DNA of 26,961 bases from a virus: IMG/VR virus record IMGVR_UViG_3300005253_000588, positions 1 through 26,961 of that record. One strand, given 5' to 3'. The notes under the pieces were generated by a model. That model searched no databases. It worked only from the letters and a program-made list of their open reading frames with translations, and was not told where the DNA came from. Shown piece by piece: positions 7,816-14,545 of this stretch. The position numbers and the translations under genes were made by a program. The stretch's first letter is position 1, and each line of letters starts with the position of its first letter.

Positions 7816-8136
7816 ATGAGAGGCAACCGGAATCTGCTCGTCTTCTGCCCCGAGGTCTACGACCGGCAGGAGTTCGTATCGACCCCGCAAGGCGTCGCTA
7901 CCACCGAGGCCCAGCCACAAGAGCACAGGTGGCATCAGCACTTCGAGATCGTGCAGTACAACCATGATGGTGACCGCCCTTCGGACTTCATGCTCGGCCC
8001 CGTCGGCCGGGAGTGTGGCCGGTGCCTGTCGCGCCTCAACCCTGCAGGCGAGATCGCCTACACCGACTCGGCTGAGGTCGAGCGGCAGGAAAAGGGCGAG
8101 GTAGCCCCGCCGAAGCTACTGGTACCTCGACATTGA
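7816..8136 (+). CDS. Hypothetical protein with CxxC
   Basis: 106 residues from ATG 7816, with GAGAGAGGTG upstream. It has a CGRC pair in the middle and several histidines (EHRWHQHFEIVQYNHDGDR). A second cysteine pair is not seen, so full zinc binding is uncertain. The family is not recognised. The 18-nt element in front suggests its own transcription start. Confidence 0.7.
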   Translation: MRGNRNLLVFCPEVYDRQEFVSTPQGVATTEAQPQEHRWHQHFEIVQYNHDGDRPSDFMLGPVGRECGRCLSRLNPAGEIAYTDSAEVERQEKGEVAPPKLLVPRH

Positions 8137-8513
8137 ACAGACAGCAGCGCCGCGCACAGGGACAGAGGGGTCCACTCTACACGCGCGAGCAGCGCAAGGA
8201 GGGGATGGGAGACGTCGAGCCAATCCGCCCCGGCCTCTACTACGTCACGCTCTACGCATGGCCGCAGTGGAAGGCGCTCGCGCACCCGGCCCCGATGCAG
8301 TGCCCGGTGGCCTTCGTCGAGAACGTCATGGGCTGGGGCACCGAGCGCATCCCCACCGTGACCGTCAACAAGATGCGAGCCCGGCGCATGCGCCTGTGTT
8401 ACGTCTGCTCGATGGTGGTGCTGGAGGCCCGCGCCCGAGGCTCCGAGATACGGGAGTTCCAGCGCGCGGAGCTGGTCATGAAGCGCGAGCGTGCAGCTAG
8501 GGGGGCCGCATAG
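8133..8513 (+). CDS. Hypothetical protein, basic N-terminus
   Basis: 126 residues from a TTG overlapping the previous stop (TTGA). It begins MNRQQRRAQGQRG, a basic start seen in many small phage proteins. The middle is aromatic (GLYYVTLYAWPQWK), then comes a Cys pair (LCYVC) and a charged helical end. The function is unknown. A start at ATG 8205 would lose the basic tail. Confidence 0.7.
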   Translation: MNRQQRRAQGQRGPLYTREQRKEGMGDVEPIRPGLYYVTLYAWPQWKALAHPAPMQCPVAFVENVMGWGTERIPTVTVNKMRARRMRLCYVCSMVVLEARARGSEIREFQRAELVMKRERAARGAA

Positions 8514-8638
8514 TGCTAGGTGTGATCGCGGTGACTGTGGTCTACGCCCTCGGAGGTGACCCGGCGTGGGCCATCGTGACGGGGTTCGTGGTCGAGCTGC
8601 TGATCCTCAGAGGCGAGCGCCGCCGGGGCCGTGGCTAG
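8513..8638 (+). CDS. Small membrane protein, 41 residues
   Basis: It starts at a GTG whose first base is the last base of the previous TAG, and it ends inside the next gene. The translation has two hydrophobic stretches (LGVIAVTVVYALGG and AWAIVTGFVVELLIL) and a strongly basic end RGERRRGRG, as in a membrane peptide with a cytoplasmic tail. Coding support is the tight packing and hydrophobic pattern. The function is unknown. Confidence 0.6.
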   Translation: MLGVIAVTVVYALGGDPAWAIVTGFVVELLILRGERRRGRG

Positions 8639-9209
8639 CAAGAAGCTCAGCCATGCCGACGTGCAGAGGCACCTCGCGCAGTGGCTGAGGGTACCCAATA
8701 GCAACGCCCGTCCGCCGGTTGTGGCGGAGGAGCTAGCGATCGAGGGATCGTGGGGAGACCACGGCCGCATAGACGTCCTGCTGTTCCGAGCCCTCAACGG
8801 ATACAAGCAGATCGTGCTCGAAGCCTACGAGGTGAAGGCCACGCGCGCCGACTTCCTCAGCGACATCCGCTCGGCGAAGTGGCGACGCTACCTGCCGCGC
8901 CTGACCCGCTTCAACTTCGCGGCCCCCATCGGTGTGGTCAAGGAGAGCGATCTACCGCCGGAGGCAGGGCTCATCGAGATGGGCCTGCGCAAGGACGGCC
9001 GGTACTACTGGCACCGAGTGCGCCGGGCCCCGAGCCTCGCGAAGCTCGACGGCGAGGTGAACTCGGCGGGCTATGTGTTCACTCACGAGCCCCCGACGAT
9101 CGACACCCTCGCCCGCATCCTCTACAAGGTGAACAGCCAGCGTCGCGAGCAGGGCTGGGCGGATGCAATCCGATCAGGAACACGAAGCATCTATCCCCAG
9201 CGCGGTTGA
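8631..9209 (+). CDS. MmcB-like PD-(D/E)XK nuclease-fold protein
   Basis: 192 residues from GTG 8631. The core resembles MmcB-type DNA-repair proteins. A Glu at 33 or 34 is followed by GRIDVLLFR (Asp48) and AYEVKATRADFLSDIR (Glu67-x-Lys69), then RWRRYLPRLTRFNFAAP and GVVKESDLPPEAGLIEM, the conserved metal-site and downstream blocks. MmcB relatives are linked to mutagenic repair or DNA processing, though nuclease activity is not proven for all. It overlaps the membrane peptide by 8 bases. Confidence 0.8.
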   Translation: MASKKLSHADVQRHLAQWLRVPNSNARPPVVAEELAIEGSWGDHGRIDVLLFRALNGYKQIVLEAYEVKATRADFLSDIRSAKWRRYLPRLTRFNFAAPIGVVKESDLPPEAGLIEMGLRKDGRYYWHRVRRAPSLAKLDGEVNSAGYVFTHEPPTIDTLARILYKVNSQRREQGWADAIRSGTRSIYPQRG

Positions 9210-9235
9210 CGCTCGGAGCCACTCCGATCTAAGGT
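9206..9235 (+). promoter_or_regulatory. Possible promoter
   Basis: TTGACG at 9206-9211 is followed after 18 bases by TAAGGT (9230-9235), of the TANNNT type used by actinobacterial primary sigma factors. It lies 25 bases before the start of the next gene. Seen by eye only. Confidence 0.4.
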
Positions 9236-9260
9236 GCGGGGGAGTAGAAGGAGGATCAGC

Positions 9261-9584
9261 ATGGTGGACATGAAACGAGAGCCTGAGGAGGGGTACGCTG
9301 GAGCGTACTACGGCATGGGATTCGGCACGGGCGTGGACGCGCTGGAGTGGCTGAACCTTACGCTGGCCGCATACCCGGAGCACCACATTCCGGTGTGGGT
9401 AGAGGCAGCGTCACCGCTCAAGCCGGAGGCCCCGGACCTCAGCATCGGGGTGCTGCTGCCGATCACAGGCAAGACCATGATCGTGTACGCGGTAGTCGCG
9501 GCGCAGGAAGAGATCGACGAGGCCGTCGACCTTGTGAGCGACTCGCTGGTTGCACGCGCACACTTCAGGTTCGTTAGAGGGTAG
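9261..9584 (+). CDS. Hypothetical protein
   Basis: 107 residues from ATG 9261, chosen because AGAAGGAGG ends 5 bases upstream. An upstream in-frame ATG at 9234 is not needed. The protein has alternating hydrophobic strands (IGVLLPITGKTMIVYAVVAA) followed by an acidic helix and looks like a small alpha/beta fold. The family is not recognised. A promoter-like sequence stands just upstream. Confidence 0.75.
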   Translation: MVDMKREPEEGYAGAYYGMGFGTGVDALEWLNLTLAAYPEHHIPVWVEAASPLKPEAPDLSIGVLLPITGKTMIVYAVVAAQEEIDEAVDLVSDSLVARAHFRFVRG

Positions 9585-9591
9585 GTCGCCC

Positions 9592-10149
9592 GTGCCCATT
9601 CACAACCGAGCCCTGCTGGTGCCCGGGGAAATCCTGCGGGCGCGCTACCAAGGCCGCGAGGTCATGGCCGAGGTGGTGGCCGAAGGCCTGATCCGGGTCG
9701 ACGGTGGCGAGACTCACACTTCGGTGAGTGCAGCGGCCAAGGCCATCACCGGACGCTCGACCAACGGCTGGAAGTTCTGGTCGCTCGTCAACGTGCCGGA
9801 CGTGCCCCCCGAGCAGGCCCCCTTGCTGGAGCCGCCCACACCTGATGTGAAGGTGGACTCGGACGTAAAGAAGGCTACACCCGAGCGTCCGTTCATACCT
9901 TCGGGGTCCTGCGACAGCCCGTTCCACGGGAAGGGTAAATCCTGCCCGGACTCCATCGCGGTGGTCACTCGGGTGAAGGGTGCGGACGAGCGGATGGGCG
10001 AGGTGCACGAGCGCTGTTACGACCACGTGGTCAACATCCTAATCTATTGGGATGGGTTCTGGACCACCGAACCCCTCGACGAGGAGGAGCTAGCCCGCGC
10101 CGAGCGCAAGGTAGACCTCCGCAGACGAGGTGGTAGGAAGGCTGAGTGA
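9592..10149 (+). CDS. RAMA-domain protein with C-terminal Cys/His segment
   Basis: 185 residues from GTG 9592. Residues about 11-66 match the RAMA (restriction-enzyme adenine-methylase-associated) domain: PGEILRARYQGREVMAEVV, then SVSAAAKAITGRSTNGWKFWSL. In other proteins RAMA is proposed to bind modified DNA or accompany methylases. The middle is a Pro/Asp/Lys linker. The C-terminal part has CDSPFHGKGKSC and a later Cys and may bind zinc. No methylase is adjacent. A related RAMA-like tail occurs in the SprT-like gene at 18064. Confidence 0.75.
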   Translation: MPIHNRALLVPGEILRARYQGREVMAEVVAEGLIRVDGGETHTSVSAAAKAITGRSTNGWKFWSLVNVPDVPPEQAPLLEPPTPDVKVDSDVKKATPERPFIPSGSCDSPFHGKGKSCPDSIAVVTRVKGADERMGEVHERCYDHVVNILIYWDGFWTTEPLDEEELARAERKVDLRRRGGRKAE

Positions 10150-10414
10150 TACGTACAGATTCACGCTCGATGAGGTGCGCCCATTTCGAGAGGAGGTCGG
10201 GCTATGATTACCCGATACTGCTTTCGACTGTGAGACGGACGTCCCCAGCGACGCCGCGCTGTGTAGCTCATGTGCCCGTCACCGATCCGATGGACATGAT
10301 CCTGCCACCATCTACGAGGGGCAGTGCCACGGGGCGGGGCCCGACGGACTGAACGAGAAGCGCCAAACCATCAGCAGCCCACGAGGGTTGCTAGCGAGGG
10401 AGCGGGCCCCTTAG
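10142..10414 (+). pseudogene. Possible broken small Cys-rich gene
   Basis: In one frame, 10142-10207 reads as 20 residues (SDTYRFTLDEVRPFREEVGL, if CTG 10142 is the start) and stops at TGA. The same frame then stays open from 10208 to the TAG at 10412-10414 and gives a protein-like CETDVPSDAALCSSCARH segment. That second part has no ATG, GTG or TTG start. An ATG at 10204 overlaps the TGA but reads another frame for nine codons. The picture fits a small zinc-type gene damaged by a stop or frameshift, or an unusual recoding event. The last 40 bases contain a hairpin and are probably not coding. Confidence 0.35.
10373..10392 (+). terminator. Hairpin, possible terminator upstream of the portal
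   Basis: AGCAGCCC and GGGTTGCT form an 8-bp stem (one G-T pair) around the tetraloop ACGA. There is no U-run, so a classical intrinsic terminator is uncertain. The position just before the portal promoter-like element fits a transcription boundary. Confidence 0.45.
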
Positions 10415-10428
10415 TCGGGTAGAATGGA
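10415..10428 (+). promoter_or_regulatory. Promoter-like element before the portal (copy 1)
   Basis: TCGGGTAGAATGGA is identical to 20077-20090 in front of the prohead protease. TAGAAT (10420-10425) is a good -10 hexamer. GGAGG (10427-10431) could pair with CCTCC (10447-10451), which might mask the ribosome site GGGAGA at 10441. Confidence 0.6.
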
Positions 10429-10452
10429 GGGGAGCACCTAGGGAGACCTCCA

Positions 10453-11778
10453 CTGTCCGACCACGACTTCCAAGAGTTCGGTGTCACCGGCCTGAGCGAG
10501 TTCGGTGGGCAAATCCATGAAGAGCGGCTAAGGCAGCTCATGGACCCGACGCGCCGGAACCTGACCTACCGAGAGATGTCCGACAACAGCCCCGTCATCG
10601 GCGGGGTACTGCTGCTCCTCGACCTGCTCGTGAAACAGGTTGAATGGGACATCCGCACTCCCGAGGGTATGGAGGAGGACCCGGTCGCTGTTGAGCAGGC
10701 GGCCTTCGTGGACTCGTGCTTCCTCGACCTCGGCCGCCCGTTCAAGGACGCGGTCAGCGACTTCCTTTCGTTCGTGCCCTTCGGTTGGTCGTACCACAAC
10801 GTGGTGTTCAAGAGGCGGAACGGCTTCCAGCCCGAGCCGAACATCGGTGCCGACGGCAAGGTCATCGAGGGCCCTGTGTCGTCGTTGTTCAGCGACGGGA
10901 AGGTCGGGTGGGATAAGTTCGCAGGGCGCGCCCAATCCACGCTCGACCGCTGGATCTTTTCCAGCCGGGGCGACATCGTGGCGATGGTGCAGCGCCCGCC
11001 CAACGGAGGCACCTCGGTCACGATCCCGCTGTCGCGAGCCCTTCACTTCCGCACCTCGGGACGGCACAACAACCCCGAGGGCCGGAGCGTCCTGCGCACA
11101 GCCTACCGGCCGTGGTACTTCCACAAGACGATCGAAGAGATCATGGCCATCGGGATCGACCGCGACCTCGCAGGTACCCCCGTGCTGGAGGTCCCCGGCG
11201 AGTACATGAAGGCTCGCGCGAACCTGCCAGCCAACCTCGCACGCGAGCGCGATCAGTGGGAGAAGCTGGTCCGCAACATCCGGCGGGGTGCCAAGGATGG
11301 CATCCTCATGCCGCTGGTCCGCGACCGCAACGGCAAGGAGCGGTTCAAGCTCTCGCTGCTGACCACGGGCGGCCGTCGACAGTTCGACATCAAGGGTCTG
11401 CTGGAGTACTACGACCAGCGTATGGCGATGGCCGCGCTCTCCGATGTGATCCTGCTGGGCCACGAGACGGTGGGCAGCTTTGCGCTGGCCGACTCGAAGA
11501 CCAATCTCACCGCGATGTTCGGCAGCTCGCTGACCGACATCATCACCGGCCAGTTCAACCGGCGCGCGATCCCGGCCCTGATGCGGATCAACGGTATGGA
11601 CCCGGAGCGCGCGCCCCTACTGGTCCCGGGTGATATGGAATCGCTGAACCTTGAGGAGCTGGCCATCTACGTGCAGGCGTTGTCCGGTGCAGGCATGCCA
11701 CTGTTCCCCAACGAGGCGCTGGAGGGGCACCTCCTCGCAGCAGCTGGCCTGCCGGGTGAGTCACAGGAACTCGAGTAG
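10453..11778 (+). CDS. Portal protein, apparently starting at CTG
   Basis: Portal of the dodecameric ring through which DNA enters and leaves the head. From CTG 10453 it has 441 residues. The N-terminal stretch GVTGLSEFGGQIHEE followed by LTYREMSDNSPVIGGVL and VKQVEWDI is the conserved opening of a widespread portal family, so translation must begin upstream of the first in-frame ATG at 10540. Between the in-frame TAG at 10420 and that ATG there is no ATG, GTG or TTG. CTG 10453, 6 bases after GGGAGA, is the best candidate. The protein continues with EEIMAIGIDRDLAGTPVLEVPGEY and ends 6 bases before the MuF gene. If only ATG 10540 is used, the product has 412 residues. Confidence 0.9.
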   Translation: MSDHDFQEFGVTGLSEFGGQIHEERLRQLMDPTRRNLTYREMSDNSPVIGGVLLLLDLLVKQVEWDIRTPEGMEEDPVAVEQAAFVDSCFLDLGRPFKDAVSDFLSFVPFGWSYHNVVFKRRNGFQPEPNIGADGKVIEGPVSSLFSDGKVGWDKFAGRAQSTLDRWIFSSRGDIVAMVQRPPNGGTSVTIPLSRALHFRTSGRHNNPEGRSVLRTAYRPWYFHKTIEEIMAIGIDRDLAGTPVLEVPGEYMKARANLPANLARERDQWEKLVRNIRRGAKDGILMPLVRDRNGKERFKLSLLTTGGRRQFDIKGLLEYYDQRMAMAALSDVILLGHETVGSFALADSKTNLTAMFGSSLTDIITGQFNRRAIPALMRINGMDPERAPLLVPGDMESLNLEELAIYVQALSGAGMPLFPNEALEGHLLAAAGLPGESQELE

Positions 11779-11784
11779 ACTGCG

Positions 11785-13203
11785 ATGGCCATCGGCGACC
11801 TCGCGAAGGCAGTCTACGGCCGGAACGGCAAGCGTAAGAATCGCCGCCGCGTCCGCAAGGATGCCAACACCGACCGCATCGCCCGTGCGCTGAAAGAGGA
11901 ACGCTCTCGGCTGGCGCAGGTGTGGGCCGACGTAAGCATCTCCGAGGCCACAGCCATAGCTACGGTCGCCGACTCCTCGCTTGTGGTGGCCACCGTCGAG
12001 GGCGCGTATAGCCCTGCGGCCGAGCCCACTCGTAAGGCCTTGCTCGCGGGCCTTGGGATCGGGGGGGACATCGCTCTGGAGGACCTCGCGATTGCGACGC
12101 TGCAATTCAACCTGACCAACCCGCTCGCGGTGGAGTGGGCTAGCACCAAGTCCGCTAATCTGATCGTCGAGGTCTCTACGGAGCAGGTTGCGACGGTTCG
12201 GTCCGTGATCGCCGAGGGTCTCACCTCAGGCAAGGGCGCGCGAGTTGTGGCGGTCGAGCTACGTGAGACCATCGGTTTGCACAGGCGGTACGCCACGGCA
12301 GTGGATCGGTTCCGCGAAAGACACCTCACCCAACTAATCAAGCAACACCCCCGCACTCCGATCAGTGTGCTACAGGGCCGGGCCGATGCGAAGGCAGCGA
12401 GGTATGCAGACAGGCTCCGTCGCTCCCGAGCCAAGACCATCGCCCGCACTGAGCTACAGCGCGCCGCCAACGAGGGTCAGCGACAGGCGTGGCAGCAGGC
12501 CGTACAAGCTGGGGAGCTGGAGGTTACCAACGCCGAGCGCGAGTACATCGCCACGCTGGGTGGGCACGCTGTCTGCGACGATCAGGACGGTATCCGTATC
12601 CCGTGGGACGGCGAGTTCCCGGTGGCAGGCGACCCGCCGATCCACCCCAATTGCGGGTGCACGTTCGGCCTGCGGAAGGCAGAGGTGCTCGTGCCCTCCG
12701 AGGCGGACGCGGGTCCTCTCTCGATCAGCGGTCCGACTATTACGTCCGCGCAGGTGAATCAGTTCCTCGCTAACTCACAGGTCACGAAGCCGGTGGTTCA
12801 CCGCACGAGCACGTCAGCCGCGCGCTCCATTCGTAAAGGCGGGGTGGACTTCTCGAAGACTGCACCCCGATCTACCTTCGGCGAAGGGTTCTACACGTCC
12901 GAGGAGGCCATCACCTTCTATGGTGACGAGCAGTTGAGTATCGCGATCCGCTCGCAGAAACCGTTCAGGGGAACAGCCCAGCAGATGGATGACAAGATCA
13001 CCTCGTTCGCCTTGGAGGCCCCAGAGAAGACGGTCGAGACCGTCACAGGGGAGGTGAGGGTGGCGTTCTGGGAGAGCGGCGAGCAGCAGCGGGCGATTCG
13101 TCAGGCGTTCCTCGATGAAGGCTTCGACAGCTTAATCGTTGAGTCGGGGAATGATATAATCATCGGGCTGGTCGAGGATAACATAAAGGTCGTGGTGAAC
13201 TGA
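11785..13203 (+). CDS. MuF-type head protein with C-terminal ADP-ribosyltransferase-like domain
   Basis: 472 residues. Residues 1 to about 300 are a phage Mu gpF-like minor head protein: helical, with SRAKTIARTELQRAANEGQRQAW at about 214-236 and the hallmark PIHPNCGC at 285-292. From about 335 a separate domain begins: VVHRTS (His339), then STFGEGFYTSEEAITFYGD (Tyr370), and an end GFDSLIVESGNDIII...DNIKVVV. This order matches the H-Y type ADP-ribosyltransferase or DUF3990-like fold found in MuF polymorphic toxins. The domain could modify a host target after injection or act during assembly. The third catalytic residue is not clear by eye, so activity is unproven. A small Cys-rich gene overlaps its stop. 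Confidence 0.85.
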   Translation: MAIGDLAKAVYGRNGKRKNRRRVRKDANTDRIARALKEERSRLAQVWADVSISEATAIATVADSSLVVATVEGAYSPAAEPTRKALLAGLGIGGDIALEDLAIATLQFNLTNPLAVEWASTKSANLIVEVSTEQVATVRSVIAEGLTSGKGARVVAVELRETIGLHRRYATAVDRFRERHLTQLIKQHPRTPISVLQGRADAKAARYADRLRRSRAKTIARTELQRAANEGQRQAWQQAVQAGELEVTNAEREYIATLGGHAVCDDQDGIRIPWDGEFPVAGDPPIHPNCGCTFGLRKAEVLVPSEADAGPLSISGPTITSAQVNQFLANSQVTKPVVHRTSTSAARSIRKGGVDFSKTAPRSTFGEGFYTSEEAITFYGDEQLSIAIRSQKPFRGTAQQMDDKITSFALEAPEKTVETVTGEVRVAFWESGEQQRAIRQAFLDEGFDSLIVESGNDIIIGLVEDNIKVVVN

Positions 13204-13433
13204 TGGCTGACTGGAAGCGCTCGCGGGGAGACTTTCGTGGGTGCCTAGCCTGTACCCACTACACCGGAGCCGACCGCTGCACCGCGTTTCCTGAGGGTAT
13301 CCCCTTCCCGATCCTCGCGGGGGAGATCGACCACCTCGTAGAGAGGCCGGGGCAGAAGAAGCCCCAGACGCTTCGGTTCGAGGCCCTCCCGGAGCACAGG
13401 CCATCTAGCAAACAGGGGGCCGAGCCCGCCTAG
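13203..13433 (+). CDS. Small Cys-rich protein, usual partner of MuF genes
   Basis: 76 residues; the ATG overlaps the MuF stop (TGATG). The sequence GCLACTHYTGADRCTAFPEGIPFPILAGEIDHLVERPGQ matches a small family (C-x2-C, C-x-AFP, IP, GE-x-DH) often found after MuF genes in phages and prophages. Three cysteines and a His could hold a metal. Because the upstream protein carries a toxin-like domain, a protective or chaperone role is a reasonable hypothesis. The pairing also occurs where no toxin domain is obvious, so this is not settled. Confidence 0.75.
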   Translation: MADWKRSRGDFRGCLACTHYTGADRCTAFPEGIPFPILAGEIDHLVERPGQKKPQTLRFEALPEHRPSSKQGAEPA

Positions 13434-13434
13434 C

Positions 13435-13461
13435 AAGGCTCCGTTGATTCAACGGAACCTT
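13435..13461 (+). terminator. Hairpin after the MuF operon, possible terminator
   Basis: TCCGTT and AACGGA form a perfect 6-bp stem around a 5-base loop. The flanks AAGG and CCTT extend it after one mismatch. It directly follows the last gene of the portal-MuF block and precedes an 18-nt regulatory repeat. The U-run is weak. Confidence 0.6.
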
Positions 13462-13496
13462 ACCACGATCGGAGTACACACCCCCTAACGCGCGCG

Positions 13497-13514
13497 TGAC
13501 CCGTGTATCATGAG
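13497..13514 (+). promoter_or_regulatory. Copy 2 of 18-nt intergenic element (possible promoter)
   Basis: TGACCCGTGTATCATGAG is identical to 7784-7801, with TATCAT at 13506-13511. It comes after a terminator-like hairpin and 18 bases before the next start codon, as expected for a promoter that restarts transcription. Confidence 0.6.
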
Positions 13515-13532
13515 GGTGGAGGGGAACGCCCA

Positions 13533-13823
13533 ATGCTACGTACTGCCCGACGTTTGATCAGGGGTCTGCTACGGCGGCCCTACACACCCAAGCTCGGTCG
13601 CGAGGCCGACGCTATGGAGATGTGGCACGAAGCCGCAGTCAAGGGCGGCATGTTCTGGACGGTGCTCGTCGGGGAGTGGGAGCGCGGCCGAGGAATCGGG
13701 AGGCTCAGTAGCTGGTGCGGCAGGCGCTGCGGCAACGCTGGGTGCATTCGACTGGGCTGTTCCTGTGATGCTGACGTGTGTAGCGACTTCAGGGTCGCGC
13801 TGGTGCGTCGGGAGTTCGAGTAG
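13533..13823 (+). CDS. Small Cys-rich protein, unknown
   Basis: 96 residues from ATG 13533, with GGAGGGG upstream. A GTG at 13503 would fall inside the repeat element. The N-terminus is basic (RTARRLIRGLLRRPY). The C-terminal third is dense in cysteine (CGRRCGNAGCIRLGCSCDADVC) and looks like a metal-binding or disulfide segment. No family is recognised. It is the first gene of the accessory cassette that interrupts the head module. Confidence 0.7.
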   Translation: MLRTARRLIRGLLRRPYTPKLGREADAMEMWHEAAVKGGMFWTVLVGEWERGRGIGRLSSWCGRRCGNAGCIRLGCSCDADVCSDFRVALVRREFE

Positions 13824-13826
13824 CCC

Positions 13827-14000
13827 GTGGCCAGCATGAGCCGGAGGGTCCGGCGACGCAACCGACCAACCCTGACCCCCGGCAGGCGACCGGGCCAGCC
13901 CCGTGCTGTGGATGATCCCCCGACCCCGGCGCAGCTGCGCTTCTACCGCGAGGGTCAGCTCAAGGTGCGTTGGGACTCGATGGCGGACCTTCCGGGTTGA
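13827..14000 (+). CDS. Small basic protein, about 57 residues
   Basis: Starts at GTG 13827 or ATG 13836. The first half is very basic and Pro-rich (SRRVRRRNRPTLTPGRRPGQPR). The second half, TPAQLRFYREGQLKVRWDSMADLPG, looks structured. It could bind nucleic acid through the Arg-rich tail. The stop overlaps the first of two direct repeats that precede the next gene. The family is unknown. Confidence 0.5.
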   Translation: MASMSRRVRRRNRPTLTPGRRPGQPRAVDDPPTPAQLRFYREGQLKVRWDSMADLPG

Positions 14001-14014
14001 CGAAAAGTTCCGGG

Positions 14015-14044
14015 TTGACACTGCCTGCAACGACCCCCTATTCT
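14015..14044 (+). promoter_or_regulatory. Sigma-70-type promoter
   Basis: TTGACA (14015-14020), an 18-base spacer and TATTCT (14039-14044) form one of the best promoters in the window, 21 bases before an ATG. A 12-bp direct repeat TTCCGGGTTGAC (13990-14001 and 14008-14019) puts two -35-like copies 18 bases apart and could be a binding site. Confidence 0.65.
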
Positions 14045-14064
14045 GTCATCCGGAGGCAACGCCC

Positions 14065-14184
14065 ATGAGCACACTAGGTCTGTACACGACGGTGACCTGC
14101 CGATGGGCGTGGGTGCGCCAGCTGGTAGAGGCAGGGCTCCTGCCCCAGCTGATACACGCGGTGCTGCACCCCTTCGGGTTCTGA
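14065..14184 (+). CDS. Small protein, 39 residues
   Basis: ATG 14065 has CGGAGG 8 bases upstream and a strong promoter before that. The translation is compact and hydrophobic (LVEAGLLPQLIHAVLHPFGF) and looks like an amphipathic helix. The stop overlaps the next ATG (TGATG). The function is unknown. Confidence 0.55.
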   Translation: MSTLGLYTTVTCRWAWVRQLVEAGLLPQLIHAVLHPFGF

Positions 14185-14318
14185 TGCACGACCCCATCGC
14201 CTACACATACGAGGCTGACACCCACTGTGAGGGCGGTGCTCGTGGCCCTGCTCGTGGCCCGTATGACCTTCCTACTAATCAGGGGTTGAGTTCCGGGCCT
14301 GACGAGCCGATGATCTAG
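14184..14318 (+). CDS. Small protein, possibly truncated
   Basis: 44 residues. The start MHDPIAYTYEADTHC resembles a small phage and actinobacterial family that normally continues with a second Cys and an acidic, aromatic end. Here the sequence turns into a low-complexity GGARGPARGPYD stretch and stops soon after. A truncated or frameshifted relative is likely, though the family is recalled from memory and not named. The start codon overlaps the previous stop. Confidence 0.5.
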   Translation: MHDPIAYTYEADTHCEGGARGPARGPYDLPTNQGLSSGPDEPMI

Positions 14319-14338
14319 GTGAACCGAAGGAGACGACG

Positions 14339-14545
14339 ATGGCCCTACTGACACGAACCCATCGCCCTGAGTGCGACGAGTCCCACACCGGGTTCGCCAG
14401 CCCCTGCAACACGATCAACGCCCACGCCAACGAGTGCCAGTGGTGCTCGACGGTAGCGACCGACGTGGTCCGCCGCATGTCGCTCTGCGACTCCTGCGCC
14501 GCGACGGCCAAGGTGCAGCTGATGCTCGGGATGGCCCCCGCATGA
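14339..14545 (+). CDS. Zinc-ribbon small protein
   Basis: 68 residues; AAGGAG lies 7 bases before the ATG. Cysteines at PECDE, SPCNT, CQWC and CDSC give two clear pairs plus two singles, which fits a zinc ribbon. The partner is unknown. It overlaps the next gene by 4 bases (ATGA). Confidence 0.7.
   Translation: MALLTRTHRPECDESHTGFASPCNTINAHANECQWCSTVATDVVRRMSLCDSCAATAKVQLMLGMAPA

Noticed and set aside
10146-10352. 68-residue frame starting at GTG 10146
   Set aside because: It overlaps the RAMA stop neatly, but its composition is poor (Ser/Thr/Arg/Pro-rich), and another frame of the same DNA looks more protein-like.
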